A stretch of DNA of 64,000 bases from Isochrysis galbana (taxonomy: Eukaryota > Haptophyta > Isochrysidales > Isochrysidaceae). The notes under the pieces were generated by a model, which was not told where the DNA came from, ran no database searches, and worked only from the letters and a program-made list of their open reading frames with translations. Positions 10,266-20,980 of the stretch are shown here, piece after piece. How positions within the stretch are numbered: the stretch's first letter is position 1; every line of letters begins with the position of its first letter. The DNA is taken from the NCBI GenBank assembly GCA_018136815.1, contig CM030934.1, forward strand, positions 3,239,070 through 3,303,069, in the 5' to 3' direction. The position numbers and the translations under genes were made by a program.

Positions 10266-11198
10266 CGGCCTCTTCCCCCCCTTCCCTTCCCCCCCCCCCC
10301 CCCCCCCCTCCCCCCCCGCGCGGACTCGCGTCTCGTGCTGCCCGCCTTCTCGCCGAAGAGGGGCGCTCGCAGTCTTCTTGCCGTTGGGGAGCGAGAGAGA
10401 GAGAGAGAAGAGAGAGAGAGAAGAGGGGGGGAGAGAGAAGGAGAGAGTTGGAGAGGAAAGAGAAGAGAGCGAGAGAGAAGAGAGAAGAGAGGGAGAGAGG
10501 AGAGGGACGGATGTCAAGGGTTTCGACGGGAAGAGGAGAGAGAGGAGAAGAGAGAGGGAAAGAGGGTGGAGAGGTGACCGCAGCAAATCGTATATACGAG
10601 TCGCTCTTCTCACTATTCGTCCGCTCATCCTCCTCGAATTATCCACGATTTCAGAGGGAAAACACTTGGAGAGACGACGAGAATCAAAACGTTTCTGTGA
10701 TGTTTTAGACGTGTGTGCCTAGGGAGAAGAGGGAAGTGTAACCAATCAATGGAGAGGAGCACTCAGGGAGAGAGAGCGAGAGAGAGGAGTCCACTTGGGG
10801 CTCCGAAGAATCAGATGAAATCCACCGAAATATATAAGAAATCACTGCTGCCCTCTGTGGCTTCTCTCGCGCGTGTCCAACTCTCTCACCCTCTCGCTCC
10901 CCCTTCCCTCGCCCTCCCTCCCTCCCTCCCCCTCTCCCTCTCTTCCTCTCCCTCTCTCCTCTTCTCTCTCTCTCTCCCCTCGCCACCTCCGCGCTCTCTC
11001 CCCTCTCTCTCTGAAGTTGTCCTCTCTCCTCGTCCTCTTGATTTCTCTCTCTCTCTCTCTCGTACTCTCTCACCTTTGCCCTCCTCCCTTTCGCCGGACG
11101 CACGCGCGCGCGCGCTCAAGAGAGAGAGAGACGCGCTCAAGAGAGAGGGAGGGAGGGAGGGAGGGAGGGAGAGAGAGAGAGGATACAGAGAGGGAGAG

Positions 11199-11251
<53 letters not shown>

Positions 11252-11254
11252 GCG
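10266..11254. repeat. GA/CT-rich low-complexity region
   Basis: C-run at 10280-10310, further GAGA blocks, a CT-rich stretch 10900-11100 and (GA)n at 11200-11250 ending next to an ATG at 11255. It may be the promoter/5' UTR of the following gene. Confidence 0.7.
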
Positions 11255-14110
11255 ATGGCGTTGCTGCTGCTGCTCTCCTCCCTCTCGCCCCTCTCCTCCT
11301 CCTCCTGCCCAGGCGGCGCGTACACTCTGAGCCTCTCCCCGGGCTGGTCGTCCTCTGTCGCCTCGCTCCGCCTCTCCGCCGCCTCCGCCTCTCTCTCCTT
11401 CAACCAGAGCGGGGAGAGTCCCCTCTGCTTCCCCTCTCCCCTCGACTGCTTCTCTCTCTCTCTCTCTCTCTCCTCTCCCTCCCTTCCTCCGCCGTCCCCG
11501 CAGCCAAACAGCTCGAGCGCTGAGCTATTCAGTATGCAGTGGGCCGTCCGGCTCGCCGGCGACGCCGACGCACAGCCGATTCTCGAGGGGAATGCCGCAC
11601 AGGAGAGTGCTTTTGGCTTTCTCGGCGCTCTGGGCGCCGGCTGCTCCCACCCCTGCGACTGTACTCTCTCACCAATCGACGCAGGGGCGTCGGAGGGTCC
11701 GCTCGCCGGCGGATGTGTCGAGCGGCTCGGCGGCACCTTCGCCTTCTGCTACGTCGCGCGGCCCACCGCCTGCGAGAGTGCCGTCCCCTCTGACGCTTAT
11801 GCGGGGCTGGCGCTTCGGGAGTGCCTGCTCGCTCCGCCACCACCGCCCGCTGCCGCGCTCGCCAACAGTGTGTGGGTTCGCGTGGGCAGCTTGTGGCTGG
11901 TGCGGGAGCGAGCCTATCTGCTGCTCCTCGCGCTGCTCCTCGCCGCCCTCCACCTCCTTCTCCTACTCTATGCCTACTACCTCGAGAAGCGGACGCTCTC
12001 GCTCCTTTGTGCTGAGATTGAGTCAGCCGTGCGGCCGACGCTGCGCTGGCTTGACCTGTGGCTGCTCGGATCGGGGCTGGCGCAGCTGGCTTCGTCGCTG
12101 GTGCTCCTCGCATGCATGCCATGGGGTTGGCCCTATGCTCCCTTCGGCTGGAACCAGCCTGCATCTGCCGATCCCAACTCGCTCGCGTTGGCGATTGCCC
12201 TTGCTCTCGTCTTTTGCCCGATGGCGCTTGCGTTCGGCTACGCACTGCATACGCTCTGCAATGGGTCTCTTCTCAACGCGCGCGCGGCGATGACCGAGAG
12301 CGCCAGCTTCAAGGTGCTCTTGTTTGCTGCCGTCACTGGCAACTTCGATGCGCTCCGCCTCGCACCGTGGCGCGACACCGAGGCATCGGCCGCGTTCCCG
12401 GCCGCCTCGGTTATCGAGGCTCTCCGGCTGCTCCCGCTTCTGCTCTTTGAGCTGGCGTACGCCTACCTGAGCCTGGCGGTGCGCAGCGATGCAGACTTCC
12501 TGCGGACCGGCGTGAACGAGGGGATCCTCACGCGGGCCTACTTTCTGCCTCCGCCTGACGTGCCTGGCTATTTGCCTGCCATATGCGTTGGTGTGACCGC
12601 CGCGAGCGCTCTCTTCGCCTCGGTGCGTGCGCTCCTCCGTCAGTGCGAGAGTGACCTGTGGTGCGAGCCCAACGCGGCGTGGGAGGTGCGAGCCAAAGCC
12701 ACGCTCCCTTGGCGTGCGTCAGTCGACCGCGTGATGCCGAGTTCGCCTAGCGACCGTGCGCGTGCCGCCGGCGGCTTCTTCGGGATGGGTCGCGTCGCAA
12801 TGAGCAAGCAGCCGAGCAAGCGTTACTCGAATCACGCGGGAGAGGAGGGGACGATGAGCTCCACCACGCCCAGCCCACGCCGGAGCGGCGCGGCTGGCCG
12901 GCAGGGCATCCCCACCCTCGCCCTCAGCCAGGTGAAGTGCAATGATCGCCCCGCCGCGCCCACAGCCGCTGCGCCCGACTCGAACACCATCGCCGACAGT
13001 GGTGGCACCTCGCCCGAGGCGGATGTCTGCATTACACTCCCGGACACCACCGCCACGCGCCCGCAGCCGGTGGAGAGGGTACCTGAGTTGGGTGCGGTTG
13101 ACCTTGCCGCCATCGAGGTCACTACGCTCAGCCTCGATGGCGGCGCCGCCGCCGACGAGTGTAGTGAGACATTTGAGCTTTCGCAGGCCTCGTATAGCTT
13201 CGCACGTAGTGATGCCAGCTCACGCGACCCGCGCGACCCCAGCGTGTCTACGCGGCGGGGCGAGGAGCCGCTATGGGCGGCGGCGCTCCGCACGCTTCCC
13301 GACTCAGAGTCTGTCGCCGCGACCGCTCATAAGCTGCGTGCCGCCGAGGCTGCCTGCAAGGAGGCCAAGATGAGGGGGGACCCATCGTACAAGAAGCAAA
13401 AGCGTCAATACTACGACTTGCGCCGCATGCTGATGCAGCAGCTGCGCACCACGCACGAGGTTCTGCAGACGGCGCCAGAGACGGCGCGCACGCAGCGTAC
13501 TGCCGAATCTCTCGCAGCCGTGCTCTACCGCGCGGAGAATCCCGCGCCCCCGCCAGCTACGGGAAACGTGCCCCACTTTGTCAACGTGCCTGGGGACGGC
13601 TCCGACCCGCGTTGCTCAAACATCTACTCAGCCAGCGGCGACATGGGACCAGCAGGCAGCAGCCCACTGCCAAGCAGCCGCTCAGCGACGGGCGGCATGC
13701 GCATCTCCTGCGCCTCCTCTATCGATCGCGCCAGCCAGGCGCGCTTCTCCGCTGAATCAGCTTCACGCGGCTCGCCTGTCGCCAACCCCCCGCGCCCATT
13801 GGCGCCCCCTCGGCCGAGCAACCTCTCGACTCCGCCCGCTATGCGCTCGCCCCGGCGGCCGCCATTCTCGCTGCTCTCGCGCGCCAGCTGGACGTCCTCG
13901 CCCTCACCTCGCAGTGGTGGGCGCAACTCTATCTCGTCGGCCGGCGGTAGTCCCGGTGGCCTTACCGAAGCCGGCGGCGCATCCCGCGGCGCGTGCGAGG
14001 CAGCCGTTGCCCCTGCATGCACTGACGCAGGTCCCGCCATCGTGGGTGATGTGGATGTGCCGGGCGAGCAAGTGCACAATGCACTGCCTGTTATCGTTGC
14101 ACAATTGTGA
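11255..14110 (+). CDS. five-span membrane protein with Cys-rich ectodomain and disordered tail
   Basis: A 951-codon frame. Residues 1-20 (MALLLLLSSLSP...) act as a signal peptide. Residues about 105-200 are Cys-rich (GCSHPCDC, then FCYV, then a final REC), an extracellular pattern. Membrane spans lie near residues 219-241, 265-288, 308-332, 386-408 and 440-460. From about 480 the protein is Ser/Pro/Ala-rich and probably cytosolic, with one charged helical stretch (residues about 690-740, KKQKRQYYDLRRML). It ends VIVAQL-stop. The CT tract ending CCCCGCAG at 11501 looks like an intron 3' end, so 11255-11501 may hold a small in-frame intron and the true first exon could differ. I recognise no family; a receptor or channel-like role is a guess. 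Confidence 0.65.
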   Translation: MALLLLLSSLSPLSSSSCPGGAYTLSLSPGWSSSVASLRLSAASASLSFNQSGESPLCFPSPLDCFSLSLSLSSPSLPPPSPQPNSSSAELFSMQWAVRLAGDADAQPILEGNAAQESAFGFLGALGAGCSHPCDCTLSPIDAGASEGPLAGGCVERLGGTFAFCYVARPTACESAVPSDAYAGLALRECLLAPPPPPAAALANSVWVRVGSLWLVRERAYLLLLALLLAALHLLLLLYAYYLEKRTLSLLCAEIESAVRPTLRWLDLWLLGSGLAQLASSLVLLACMPWGWPYAPFGWNQPASADPNSLALAIALALVFCPMALAFGYALHTLCNGSLLNARAAMTESASFKVLLFAAVTGNFDALRLAPWRDTEASAAFPAASVIEALRLLPLLLFELAYAYLSLAVRSDADFLRTGVNEGILTRAYFLPPPDVPGYLPAICVGVTAASALFASVRALLRQCESDLWCEPNAAWEVRAKATLPWRASVDRVMPSSPSDRARAAGGFFGMGRVAMSKQPSKRYSNHAGEEGTMSSTTPSPRRSGAAGRQGIPTLALSQVKCNDRPAAPTAAAPDSNTIADSGGTSPEADVCITLPDTTATRPQPVERVPELGAVDLAAIEVTTLSLDGGAAADECSETFELSQASYSFARSDASSRDPRDPSVSTRRGEEPLWAAALRTLPDSESVAATAHKLRAAEAACKEAKMRGDPSYKKQKRQYYDLRRMLMQQLRTTHEVLQTAPETARTQRTAESLAAVLYRAENPAPPPATGNVPHFVNVPGDGSDPRCSNIYSASGDMGPAGSSPLPSSRSATGGMRISCASSIDRASQARFSAESASRGSPVANPPRPLAPPRPSNLSTPPAMRSPRRPPFSLLSRASWTSSPSPRSGGRNSISSAGGSPGGLTEAGGASRGACEAAVAPACTDAGPAIVGDVDVPGEQVHNALPVIVAQL

Positions 14111-15600
14111 GCCCGCACGCGCTCGCCCACGTCCAGGACTCCTTGTATCTGTAACGCGGCGCGGTGACCGGCCTGGGCAGTTCGCTTGTAAGTTAGGCGG
14201 CCATCGGTGTCGCGGCCTAGCACAGGCATGGTGTTGCCGCCACGCGGCTGATAGTGCAGGATGCCGCGCGTGAGCCGTCGAGCTGAAACCACCATCTTCG
14301 TCCGACGGCACTCGGTGTGCCGTCGCGATGCAAGGATTAGCCAAGGTCGCACGGCAAGCCGTTTGCTTGGATGGCAAGGACGGAATCCCCTTCCTCCCTC
14401 TCCTCCCCTTTGTCTCGCCCCGTTGACCGAGCGCTTGCCGGTGATTGACGGACCGCCCGGTGCACTCGCGCAACCAGAGGCGTATGCAGCATCATTAAAC
14501 CGGGATGGCACCTTCTGATAGGCAGGCTGTCACGAGCGTCACGTTCGCAATCAGAGTGCACATAGGCTTTCCTCCTATCGTGCAGTTTGTTCTAGGTGTG
14601 CTGACCCACACGCCAACATGAAATTGCAGCCGGGCAACTTAATCGTGCGACAGGCCTCGGCAGCCCCAGCGCATGTGGAGTCCCTAAGCTCGCGGCTTGC
14701 TTCCCCTTGAAATCTGGAGTCGTGTATCAAGGCAGTTTATGGACGCGTATTATGCCGTGCATCGGGCGTTATTTCATATGTTGTGGGCGCGCTCACCCGC
14801 CATGGATGTAAGTATGCGAGGTGTGAGGCCGTGGCCTAACGCTCTTCAGTGTTGTGGTAGAGCATTATACGTTTTCCAATCGTAAGTACTGGAATTGTGG
14901 GTCAAACTCGGCGCTGCCGAATTCGCGGGCGCGCCGCCGGCACTGTGCGCTGGCGTGCGCAGTGCGGCTAGGCGTAAGAAGGTGAAAGTGCAAGCCCCCA
15001 GGCCCAGTGGACAAGTGATTTATTTCAGCCCCCCGCACCCCCGCCCCTCCCCATTTCGGTCTAAAACTATAGGAGCACCCGCACTCTGGAGGGTAGACTG
15101 GAGACTCGCCACCCCTCATTTCAGGGACTCTTCCGAGGCGCATTCGCACTCGTGGGTGTGCGGAAGGAAGGGTATGCGGATGCGAGGGTAAGCAATGCCG
15201 AACGAAAGGGCCCGAAAGAGGAGCCTAACGAGTGTCGATTCTGTCAGAGCAAGGCTCATCTCACTCTTGGAGATTGCCTGCGAGGGCGCGCCGGCAGCTA
15301 GCGCGGAACGCGGTTCTTGTGGGGAGCTCATGGAGCTTTCCTCGGGGGTGACTACGGGCATGGTGATCGGCGCACGACGCACGACGCACGCACGGAGCAC
15401 GGAGGGCGCGGAAGTGCGGAAGGAGGCTTGTGGGAGGTGGTGGCAGGCGACTGGGGGTGGCTCAGGCGCGTGCTTGACTGCTTGACTTGTATTGACTCGT
15501 TGACTCGGGGTATAGACTCGGGAACTCGGGGGGACTCGCTTGGGAACACGGTGGGGCTCGACGAAGTTGCTACAAAATCACTCACAAGAAACCAAAAACC
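14111..15600. other. no gene recognised
   Basis: Only short frames of shadow type. The end of 14111-14520 may be the 3' UTR of the upstream gene. Confidence 0.4.
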
Positions 15601-15639
15601 AAAGTCCTTGGGCTCAGAAAATTAACGTAAACACTCCGG

Positions 15640-18246
15640 AATCATACGATAAACAAACCCTTCCCGCGCGGCGAAGGCTGAAGTCGCGATACAGAGGCGC
15701 TCACCCGAGCGATAAACGGGGACCCCGACATACAGGGAGTGGACCTCAACGGATACACCCTAAAGATAAGCCAATTCGCAGACGACACGGCACTCATCGC
15801 GAGAGACTACACGGTCTACACGAGCCTAAAACGAGCACTAGAGTGGGTGAGAACACACGAAAGAGCCACGGGGGGCAAAACAAACGAGGCTAAATTCCAA
15901 GGCATACGGATGGGCTCACAAATGTGCCAAAAGCCGCCATGGGATATGCGAAAATACAACTGGATAGCAAACGATCAATACTTAACAATACTTGGCGTCC
16001 CCTTAGGAGCCCCGGAGGCCCTAAAGCCCTTTTGGAAAAAACTCGCGGACAGAGTAGACGCCAAGGTGGCACGACTGTCACCAATAGCGCGCCATATGTC
16101 CATCTTCGGCAGAACTAACATAGCCAACTTCATAGTCTACGGCACGCCGCGGTACTGGGTACAAACCTTGGCGGCTCCCAAATGGTTCCACAACAGAGTC
16201 CAGAGAGCAGCAGACAAAATCCTGTGGGAAAGCCCCTACACCGGCAGTATAAAAAAATGGGTAAAACACCCGCAATACCCCATACACGAAGCGGACAACG
16301 CGACACGCACGATGGGGACCGGCCTCCTCCATTGGGCGGCGCACGTGAAAGCTCTCCAAGCGAAATGGATACTGAACTATCTCAACGCGAGGAGGGCCGT
16401 ATGGAAACACGCGCTAGACGCGTGGTTCTGCCGTACAGGACTAGGCCGAGGGGCCGTCCTCTCTACGATCCCCCCAAAGACGCTCACGCGGAGCATCAGA
16501 GGTAACCCGGCGCTGCCGGCATTCTGGAAGGACGCCCTAGCAAACTTCAGAGCCCTAAGGATAAACCGCTCGCTCCTCTCCAGAGAAGGAGTGCTTTCGC
16601 AGCCACTGTGGCGCAACAGACACGAACCCCCGCCGATCACCCGCGCCGCGTGGATCAGCCTGTGGGAATCCCTTAACACGCACGTCGTGCACAACGTATA
16701 CAAGGACGACAAATTCACAGTGCCTTACACTCAAGAAGAATGCGCACAATACGTGGAACACCTCCCCGAGACCTTCTTCCACGAAGGATCCAAAATAAAC
16801 AAAAAGGAATTCTTAAACTCGTGGGACTGCGTGGTACGTCACGCTTCGAGACTCCTAGAAACAGCGCAAGCAGCCCCGCCTCCGACCTCAGCCGCCTCCA
16901 ACCCGCGACAGAGACGACCAGACGGCGCAACTCCGCCGGACGAAGAAACGAGGGAGATCAAGGTGTCCGAAGATGACACATACATCACTAAAATGAATAA
17001 TATATGGATATTCACGGACACCAACTATCTGGGAGAAGCCACAAACACCACCGAGGTGGCAAAACCGGGGGAAGAGACACTATACCACACGCCTGCCAGA
17101 TGGGAAGGCGGGCTAAAGGGCCCGAGGCACTTAGAATACCCGCTAGCGGATGAATATACACTCAACGATAAAAAACAACTGGACCAAATCACCGTGTCTG
17201 ACATAACGCGAGAACACCTCAACAGCGACCCCAACGCCAGGCCTCAACCGGCCCGCGAGACATGGGCTCGTAAACTCGAGATGACCCGAGGCGAGTGGAC
17301 ACACGTGGCAAAACTCTACACTCACCCGCTGCTCAAACACACGGACAAACATCCTCACTTTAAACACATCACCCATAGGAGGTTAGGCACGCGCAACCGG
17401 TTCGACACGGCGACCACCACGAGATGCAGACTGTGCGGGAAACACCGCGAAAACTCGACTCACCTGGCCAGATGCCCATCCACGCAGCAAATCTTCCAAA
17501 CCATCGAAGCTGTGACGGGCTACACGCCCGAGAAAAAAAGATCAACAGTCCAGAAAATCAAAGACAGACTATTCGCATACCCGAGCACAACGACGCCCGA
17601 TAGCCTCAAAGCTCTTTACCTCATAGCATGGAGGTACATAATAGGCGACTTTTACAGAGTAGAATTTGATAACTACACCTTTCACCAAATACCGGTAATC
17701 GAAAAGACTCTAAGCAGATTCACGATCCTCGCCAGAGGCCTCGTGCCCCCAGACAGGCCCTCGACCGCACGCACAAACAAGGCCTCCCAAGGGAGGAAAC
17801 CTAAACTCAAGTCCCCGCGTGAACTATGCGCCCCCGTTTTCACAATCAACGACAAGGGCACACTATCGCTGGGCACAAACCTATCCGCGGTAGCGCAAGC
17901 GCTCCGCATAGTGGAAAGGCTCGCATAACAGCGCACAAACCCAACCCGCGACCCACCTGCCTACCAGACCCTCGTCCTCGGCCACACCGCGATCCAACCG
18001 TCTACCGCACTGACACACGAGACAATATAAAAACCGATAGCCCGATGGCGCAGGAGGAAGAGGAGGACAACCTATCGGGGATCGGAACACGCCGTCTGCT
18101 GCAGGAAACCCCACACACCCAGCCCCTAGGTAGCGCACGAGGGACGGGCCGCAAGGCAGGTGGAGGGGGGGGAGAGGAGCGGACGTGGCTGCACAGTAAG
18201 GGTGCGAGGTCGCGCGCGCGACGAGAATATTAAGAAGTTTTTTTTA
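15640..18246 (+). mobile_element. LINE family 1, 5'-truncated copy, longest in the window
   Basis: Contains the C-terminal part of ORF2 from within the RT domain, a 3' non-coding tail (17929-18236) and a T-run (18238-18245) after ATATTAAGAAG. The 5' edge is approximate because no target-site duplication was found. Partial copies of the same sequence lie at 4140-4703, 24480-26223 (-), 59383-60560, 59200-59340 (-) and 61285-61500 (-). Confidence 0.85.
15682..17928 (+). CDS. LINE ORF2 C-terminal part (reverse transcriptase fragment)
   Basis: Open from 15682 (after TGA at 15679) to TAA at 17928, about 748 codons. It starts within the RT fold: EALTRAINGDPDIQGV then ISQFADDTALIA (15772-15807). FADD is the catalytic YxDD-box equivalent, carrying two of the metal-binding aspartates; the earlier RT motifs and the endonuclease are missing. 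A zinc knuckle C-x2-C-x8-H-x3-C lies at 17425-17475, followed by AWRYI and DFYRVEF, then GRKPKLK and a final IVERLA. The knuckle resembles the zf-RVT domain of plant-type LINEs. The frame is intact to the end, so this part has decayed little, but without the RT N-terminus it cannot be autonomous. Confidence 0.85.
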   Translation, partial: SRDTEALTRAINGDPDIQGVDLNGYTLKISQFADDTALIARDYTVYTSLKRALEWVRTHERATGGKTNEAKFQGIRMGSQMCQKPPWDMRKYNWIANDQYLTILGVPLGAPEALKPFWKKLADRVDAKVARLSPIARHMSIFGRTNIANFIVYGTPRYWVQTLAAPKWFHNRVQRAADKILWESPYTGSIKKWVKHPQYPIHEADNATRTMGTGLLHWAAHVKALQAKWILNYLNARRAVWKHALDAWFCRTGLGRGAVLSTIPPKTLTRSIRGNPALPAFWKDALANFRALRINRSLLSREGVLSQPLWRNRHEPPPITRAAWISLWESLNTHVVHNVYKDDKFTVPYTQEECAQYVEHLPETFFHEGSKINKKEFLNSWDCVVRHASRLLETAQAAPPPTSAASNPRQRRPDGATPPDEETREIKVSEDDTYITKMNNIWIFTDTNYLGEATNTTEVAKPGEETLYHTPARWEGGLKGPRHLEYPLADEYTLNDKKQLDQITVSDITREHLNSDPNARPQPARETWARKLEMTRGEWTHVAKLYTHPLLKHTDKHPHFKHITHRRLGTRNRFDTATTTRCRLCGKHRENSTHLARCPSTQQIFQTIEAVTGYTPEKKRSTVQKIKDRLFAYPSTTTPDSLKALYLIAWRYIIGDFYRVEFDNYTFHQIPVIEKTLSRFTILARGLVPPDRPSTARTNKASQGRKPKLKSPRELCAPVFTINDKGTLSLGTNLSAVAQALRIVERLA

Positions 18247-18490
18247 TTCACTAGTTACTAGTTGCTGTAGCGCCCTTGATAATGTTAATAGATCAAAGGC
18301 AGCACGCATAACGTTGTTCTAGCCTGCGGCACGAATCAATGAGCAAACTCAAACACGAGATAGCGGCAGTCCGGCAGATCCAGATCGGGTAGATGGCTGG
18401 TGAGACGGCATGCTCGGGCACCCATCTTCTTCCTCTCATGTGCGATGTGCGATGCTAGTGCTAAAAGATCGCAAAGAATTCGATCGTTGC
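18247..18490. other. no gene recognised
   Basis: Downstream flank of the LINE and 3' flank of the minus-strand small membrane-protein gene. Confidence 0.4.
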
Positions 18491-18979
18491 TCATCTAGCG
18501 CGTGCATTGGTTGCTGGAGGAAAAAGCTGAATACACGCGCTCACGACGGAAAATGGAACTGCGTACGAGCCTACGCACTGGAGGAAATTCAGGCGGCTGA
18601 GCGGCTTGGTTGGCGCGAGCGGTAGCGCGCTGAGACCGACTCCCACGCCGACAACCCCCCCGGCGAGAGCTCCCGCCTGCCACTGGCGCATGAAGGGCTC
18701 CAGCCCACACAGCACCCCCTGATAGCATGCGAAGACCGACGCGAACGCCAGCGTCGTGCCCAGTATGCTCGAGCGGAGCATTGCGAGTGAGCGGGCCGCC
18801 AGTCCACTGGCTGCTGGGAGCTTCTGTAGCGCGCCAGGCTCCATCGGGCCGAACCACGTGCCCCAGCAGAGACCGAGCCCTGTCCCATTTATCGCCACGT
18901 ACGCTACCCGCGCCTCGCACGACCGCTGGTCGCGAGTGAGAGGAGGAGACATCCTAGTGGTCGGCGCCAACGAGAGCAC
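18491..18979 (-). CDS. small four-span membrane protein, Tim17/22/23 or NDUFA11-like
   Basis: A single-exon 162-residue frame starting MLSLAPTTRM and ending ATNARAR. It has four hydrophobic segments: around residues 24-42 (AYVAINGTGLGLCWGTWFG), 63-88 (including GTTLAFASVFACYQGVL), 98-118 (GALAGGVVGVGVGLSAL) and 135-152 (GSYAVPFSVVSACIQLF). The Gly-rich spans, length and four-helix layout match mitochondrial Tim17-family proteins, which include the complex I subunit B14.7/NDUFA11. A diagnostic signature is not clear, so the family is inferred from architecture. Two overlapping plus-strand frames lack such structure. Confidence 0.55.
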   Translation of the reverse strand: MLSLAPTTRMSPPLTRDQRSCEARVAYVAINGTGLGLCWGTWFGPMEPGALQKLPAASGLAARSLAMLRSSILGTTLAFASVFACYQGVLCGLEPFMRQWQAGALAGGVVGVGVGLSALPLAPTKPLSRLNFLQCVGSYAVPFSVVSACIQLFPPATNARAR

Positions 18980-19199
18980 ACGCCGCCGTCGCCCGAAGGC
19001 CCCTCCCTTCTCAGTTCACGACGAGTATATTTTACTAATAGTACTACTTTTTTGTACTTTAACTCTTTGCTGCTGGGCCGAAGCACCGAAAACAGGTGCT
19101 TCACCGCAGCTGTTTTGTACAGTGGCTCATGGGGGGGAGGGCTGTTACGAGAAATATTGGACTCAAAACACGAGAACAAAGCGGAGTGATTTTCGGCCG

Positions 19200-19300
19200 A
19201 GGCGTTGCTTCCCCCCCCCCCCCCCCCCCCCCCCCCCGCCCCCCCTCTCCCTCTCCCTCTCCCCACTCGGCGCGGGGGGTGGGGGTGGGGGTGGGGGACA
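19200..19300 (+). repeat. poly-C and G/C tract with short dispersed repeat nearby
   Basis: C-run 19211-19237 followed by CCTCTCC repeats and GGGGGTGGGG. The motif ACCGAAA(A)CAGGTGCTTC occurs on both sides (19086 and 19390). Confidence 0.6.
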
Positions 19301-19424
19301 ATGGTCGTAAGTCGGGAGCAAGGTGAAATCGGCTCGTTGGCCACCTTCCCTTTTTCACTTGTCCACGTTGAATTCGTAGTAAAGCGAAACACCGAAACAG
19401 GTGCTTCCGATTTTCACAGATTTT

Positions 19425-19524
19425 NNNNNNNNNNNNNNNNNNNNNNNNNNNNNNNNNNNNNNNNNNNNNNNNNNNNNNNNNNNNNNNNNNNNNNNNNNNN
19501 NNNNNNNNNNNNNNNNNNNNNNNN
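19425..19524. other. assembly gap (100 N)
   Basis: Exactly 100 N, a standard unknown-length scaffold gap. Nothing can be inferred across it. Confidence 0.99.
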
Positions 19525-19689
19525 GCGCCCTTTTTTCCCCCCTCTCTCAAGACTTCTCTTCACTCCATGCCCCTAGCCCCGCTGAGACTTCCCACGATCA
19601 AGCGCGAGCTTGATTCGACATACTGATGTAAGTACTGATGTAAGTGTAAGCTCAAAACCACCGTAAGCTCACGGACTGACAGCCCAACT

Positions 19690-19965
19690 AGGGCTGGAGT
19701 CCGAGTCCAGCCATGCGCTCGTGCTCGACATCAAGGAGCTCGACGGGAACGCCCTCGAATGGGCCACTGTGGACGATGAGAGCGCGCGCACCAAGTCGCG
19801 TAAGACGTAAGACGAAGGAGTGCCGCTTCTGTGGGGCGAAGCAGTACACCGGCGGCCCCTTTAACATCCGCATGCACCTTGACCCCAACCTCAAGCCTCG
19901 CAATGTTAGGTGCTGCTCGCCTCGCGCCGAGCATCGCGACGTATATATATATGCAAGTGCTCAAA
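19690..19965 (+). pseudogene. hAT-type transposase fragment: BED-like zinc finger
   Basis: The plus frame from 19713 encodes RRKTKECRFCGAKQYTGGPF and then IRMHLD, then VRCC. The C-x2-C, about 14 residues, His, then Cys pattern, with a GG before a basic helix and an HL pair, is the shape of BED-type fingers at the N-terminus of hAT transposases. The frame enters the palindrome at 19977-20187 and no catalytic domain follows, so this is a remnant. It could instead be a host BED protein. Confidence 0.5.
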
Positions 19966-19976
19966 GAGCTCCGCAA

Positions 19977-20187
19977 GCCTCTTTAAGCCTGTGCTCCCAG
20001 ACCATGTGCCTGTGCTTGTGGGGCTTCGATCGCTGCCCCCTCATCCCTCTTCTTGTTGAGCTCCAGCTTCTTGTGCGGACGCAATGGCGCACAAGAAGCT
20101 GGAGCTCAACAAGAAGAGGGATGAGGGGGCAGCGATCGCGGCCCCACAAGCACAGGCCTCTTTAAGCCTGTGCTCCCAGACCATGTG
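19977..20187. repeat. near-perfect palindrome flanked by 32-bp direct repeats
   Basis: Left arm 20009-20077 and right arm 20088-20156 are reverse complements over 69 bp with two mismatches; the spacer is 10 bp. Outside the arms the same 32-bp sequence (GCCTCTTTAAGCCTGTGC...) occurs in direct orientation at 19977-20008 and 20156-20187. The right part can be read as coding (MAHKKLELNKKRDEG), consistent with an inverted duplication inside the hAT fragment or a foldback element. Confidence 0.9.
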
Positions 20188-20980
20188 GCCACGGCATGGA
20201 TGAAGTTGATGGGCGCGCGCGGCGGAGAAGGGAAAGAGGGGCTATCGGCGTCCCCCCCCGCGGGGGAGTGTCGGTGCGTGGCTCGGTAGTAAGTAGACTA
20301 GACTAGCCGAGCGCCCCTCTTCTTATCTCCGGTCTCGTGCGCTGCCTCGCTGCTCCGTCGCCGTTCACTAGCGCAAACTAAAGCCCGCTTCGCTGGTCAT
20401 GGAACCTCGGAAAATAAAACTGTGACGCGGTTCCGGTGTGAGACGCTGTTCGCCGACGCCCCAGGTGGAGAGAGCGGCCCTGCCATGCCCTCCCCCCCCG
20501 CCGGCTGTCCCAACATCACTCCAGATTGTGAGCTCGGTCCGATCCTCGGTAGCCCACGAGAATCTTCTCGCGCGTTTCAAACCCGGTCTTCATCAGCGAT
20601 GGGGTCGAGGCTAAGCACCCGGCCGTTTAAGTGCCACGCGGTGTAGCGGCGTCGGGGCAGCAGCAGCGGCTGGAAGTGAAACTCACACCGTGCTCTGTGG
20701 GCTTCTGAAACATTCATTCTCTCACGCACAGTGTCTTCTATACGCTATGCAACTGCACCCCCTCCTGCCCTCGCCTCCTGCCCCCCCCCACCGCCCCCCC
20801 CCCCATCCCCACAGTCCTTTCAGCACTCCCCCCTCTTCCCCTCCCTTCCCCCACCGCCCTCACCATCGCCAGGCCCGTCTCCATCGCTCGCTCGACTACG
20901 ACTGACAGCGTCACCCGCGCCAGAGCACCTCTCGGGACTCGCCGTCTCCTTCCCCGGACGCCCGGCCACCACGTAGAGGA
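20188..20980. other. no gene; upstream region of the receptor gene
   Basis: GC-rich, with C/CT tracts at 20755-20870. May contain 5' UTR of the next gene. Confidence 0.4.

Noticed and set aside
9741..10722. 300-codon frames on both strands rich in Ser/Leu or Glu/Arg
   Set aside because: They are products of a 9-bp microsatellite whose unit length keeps every frame open.
15540..15893. 117-codon plus frame over the start of the LINE
   Set aside because: Out of frame with the RT motif (ISQFADDTAL) that lies in the other register.
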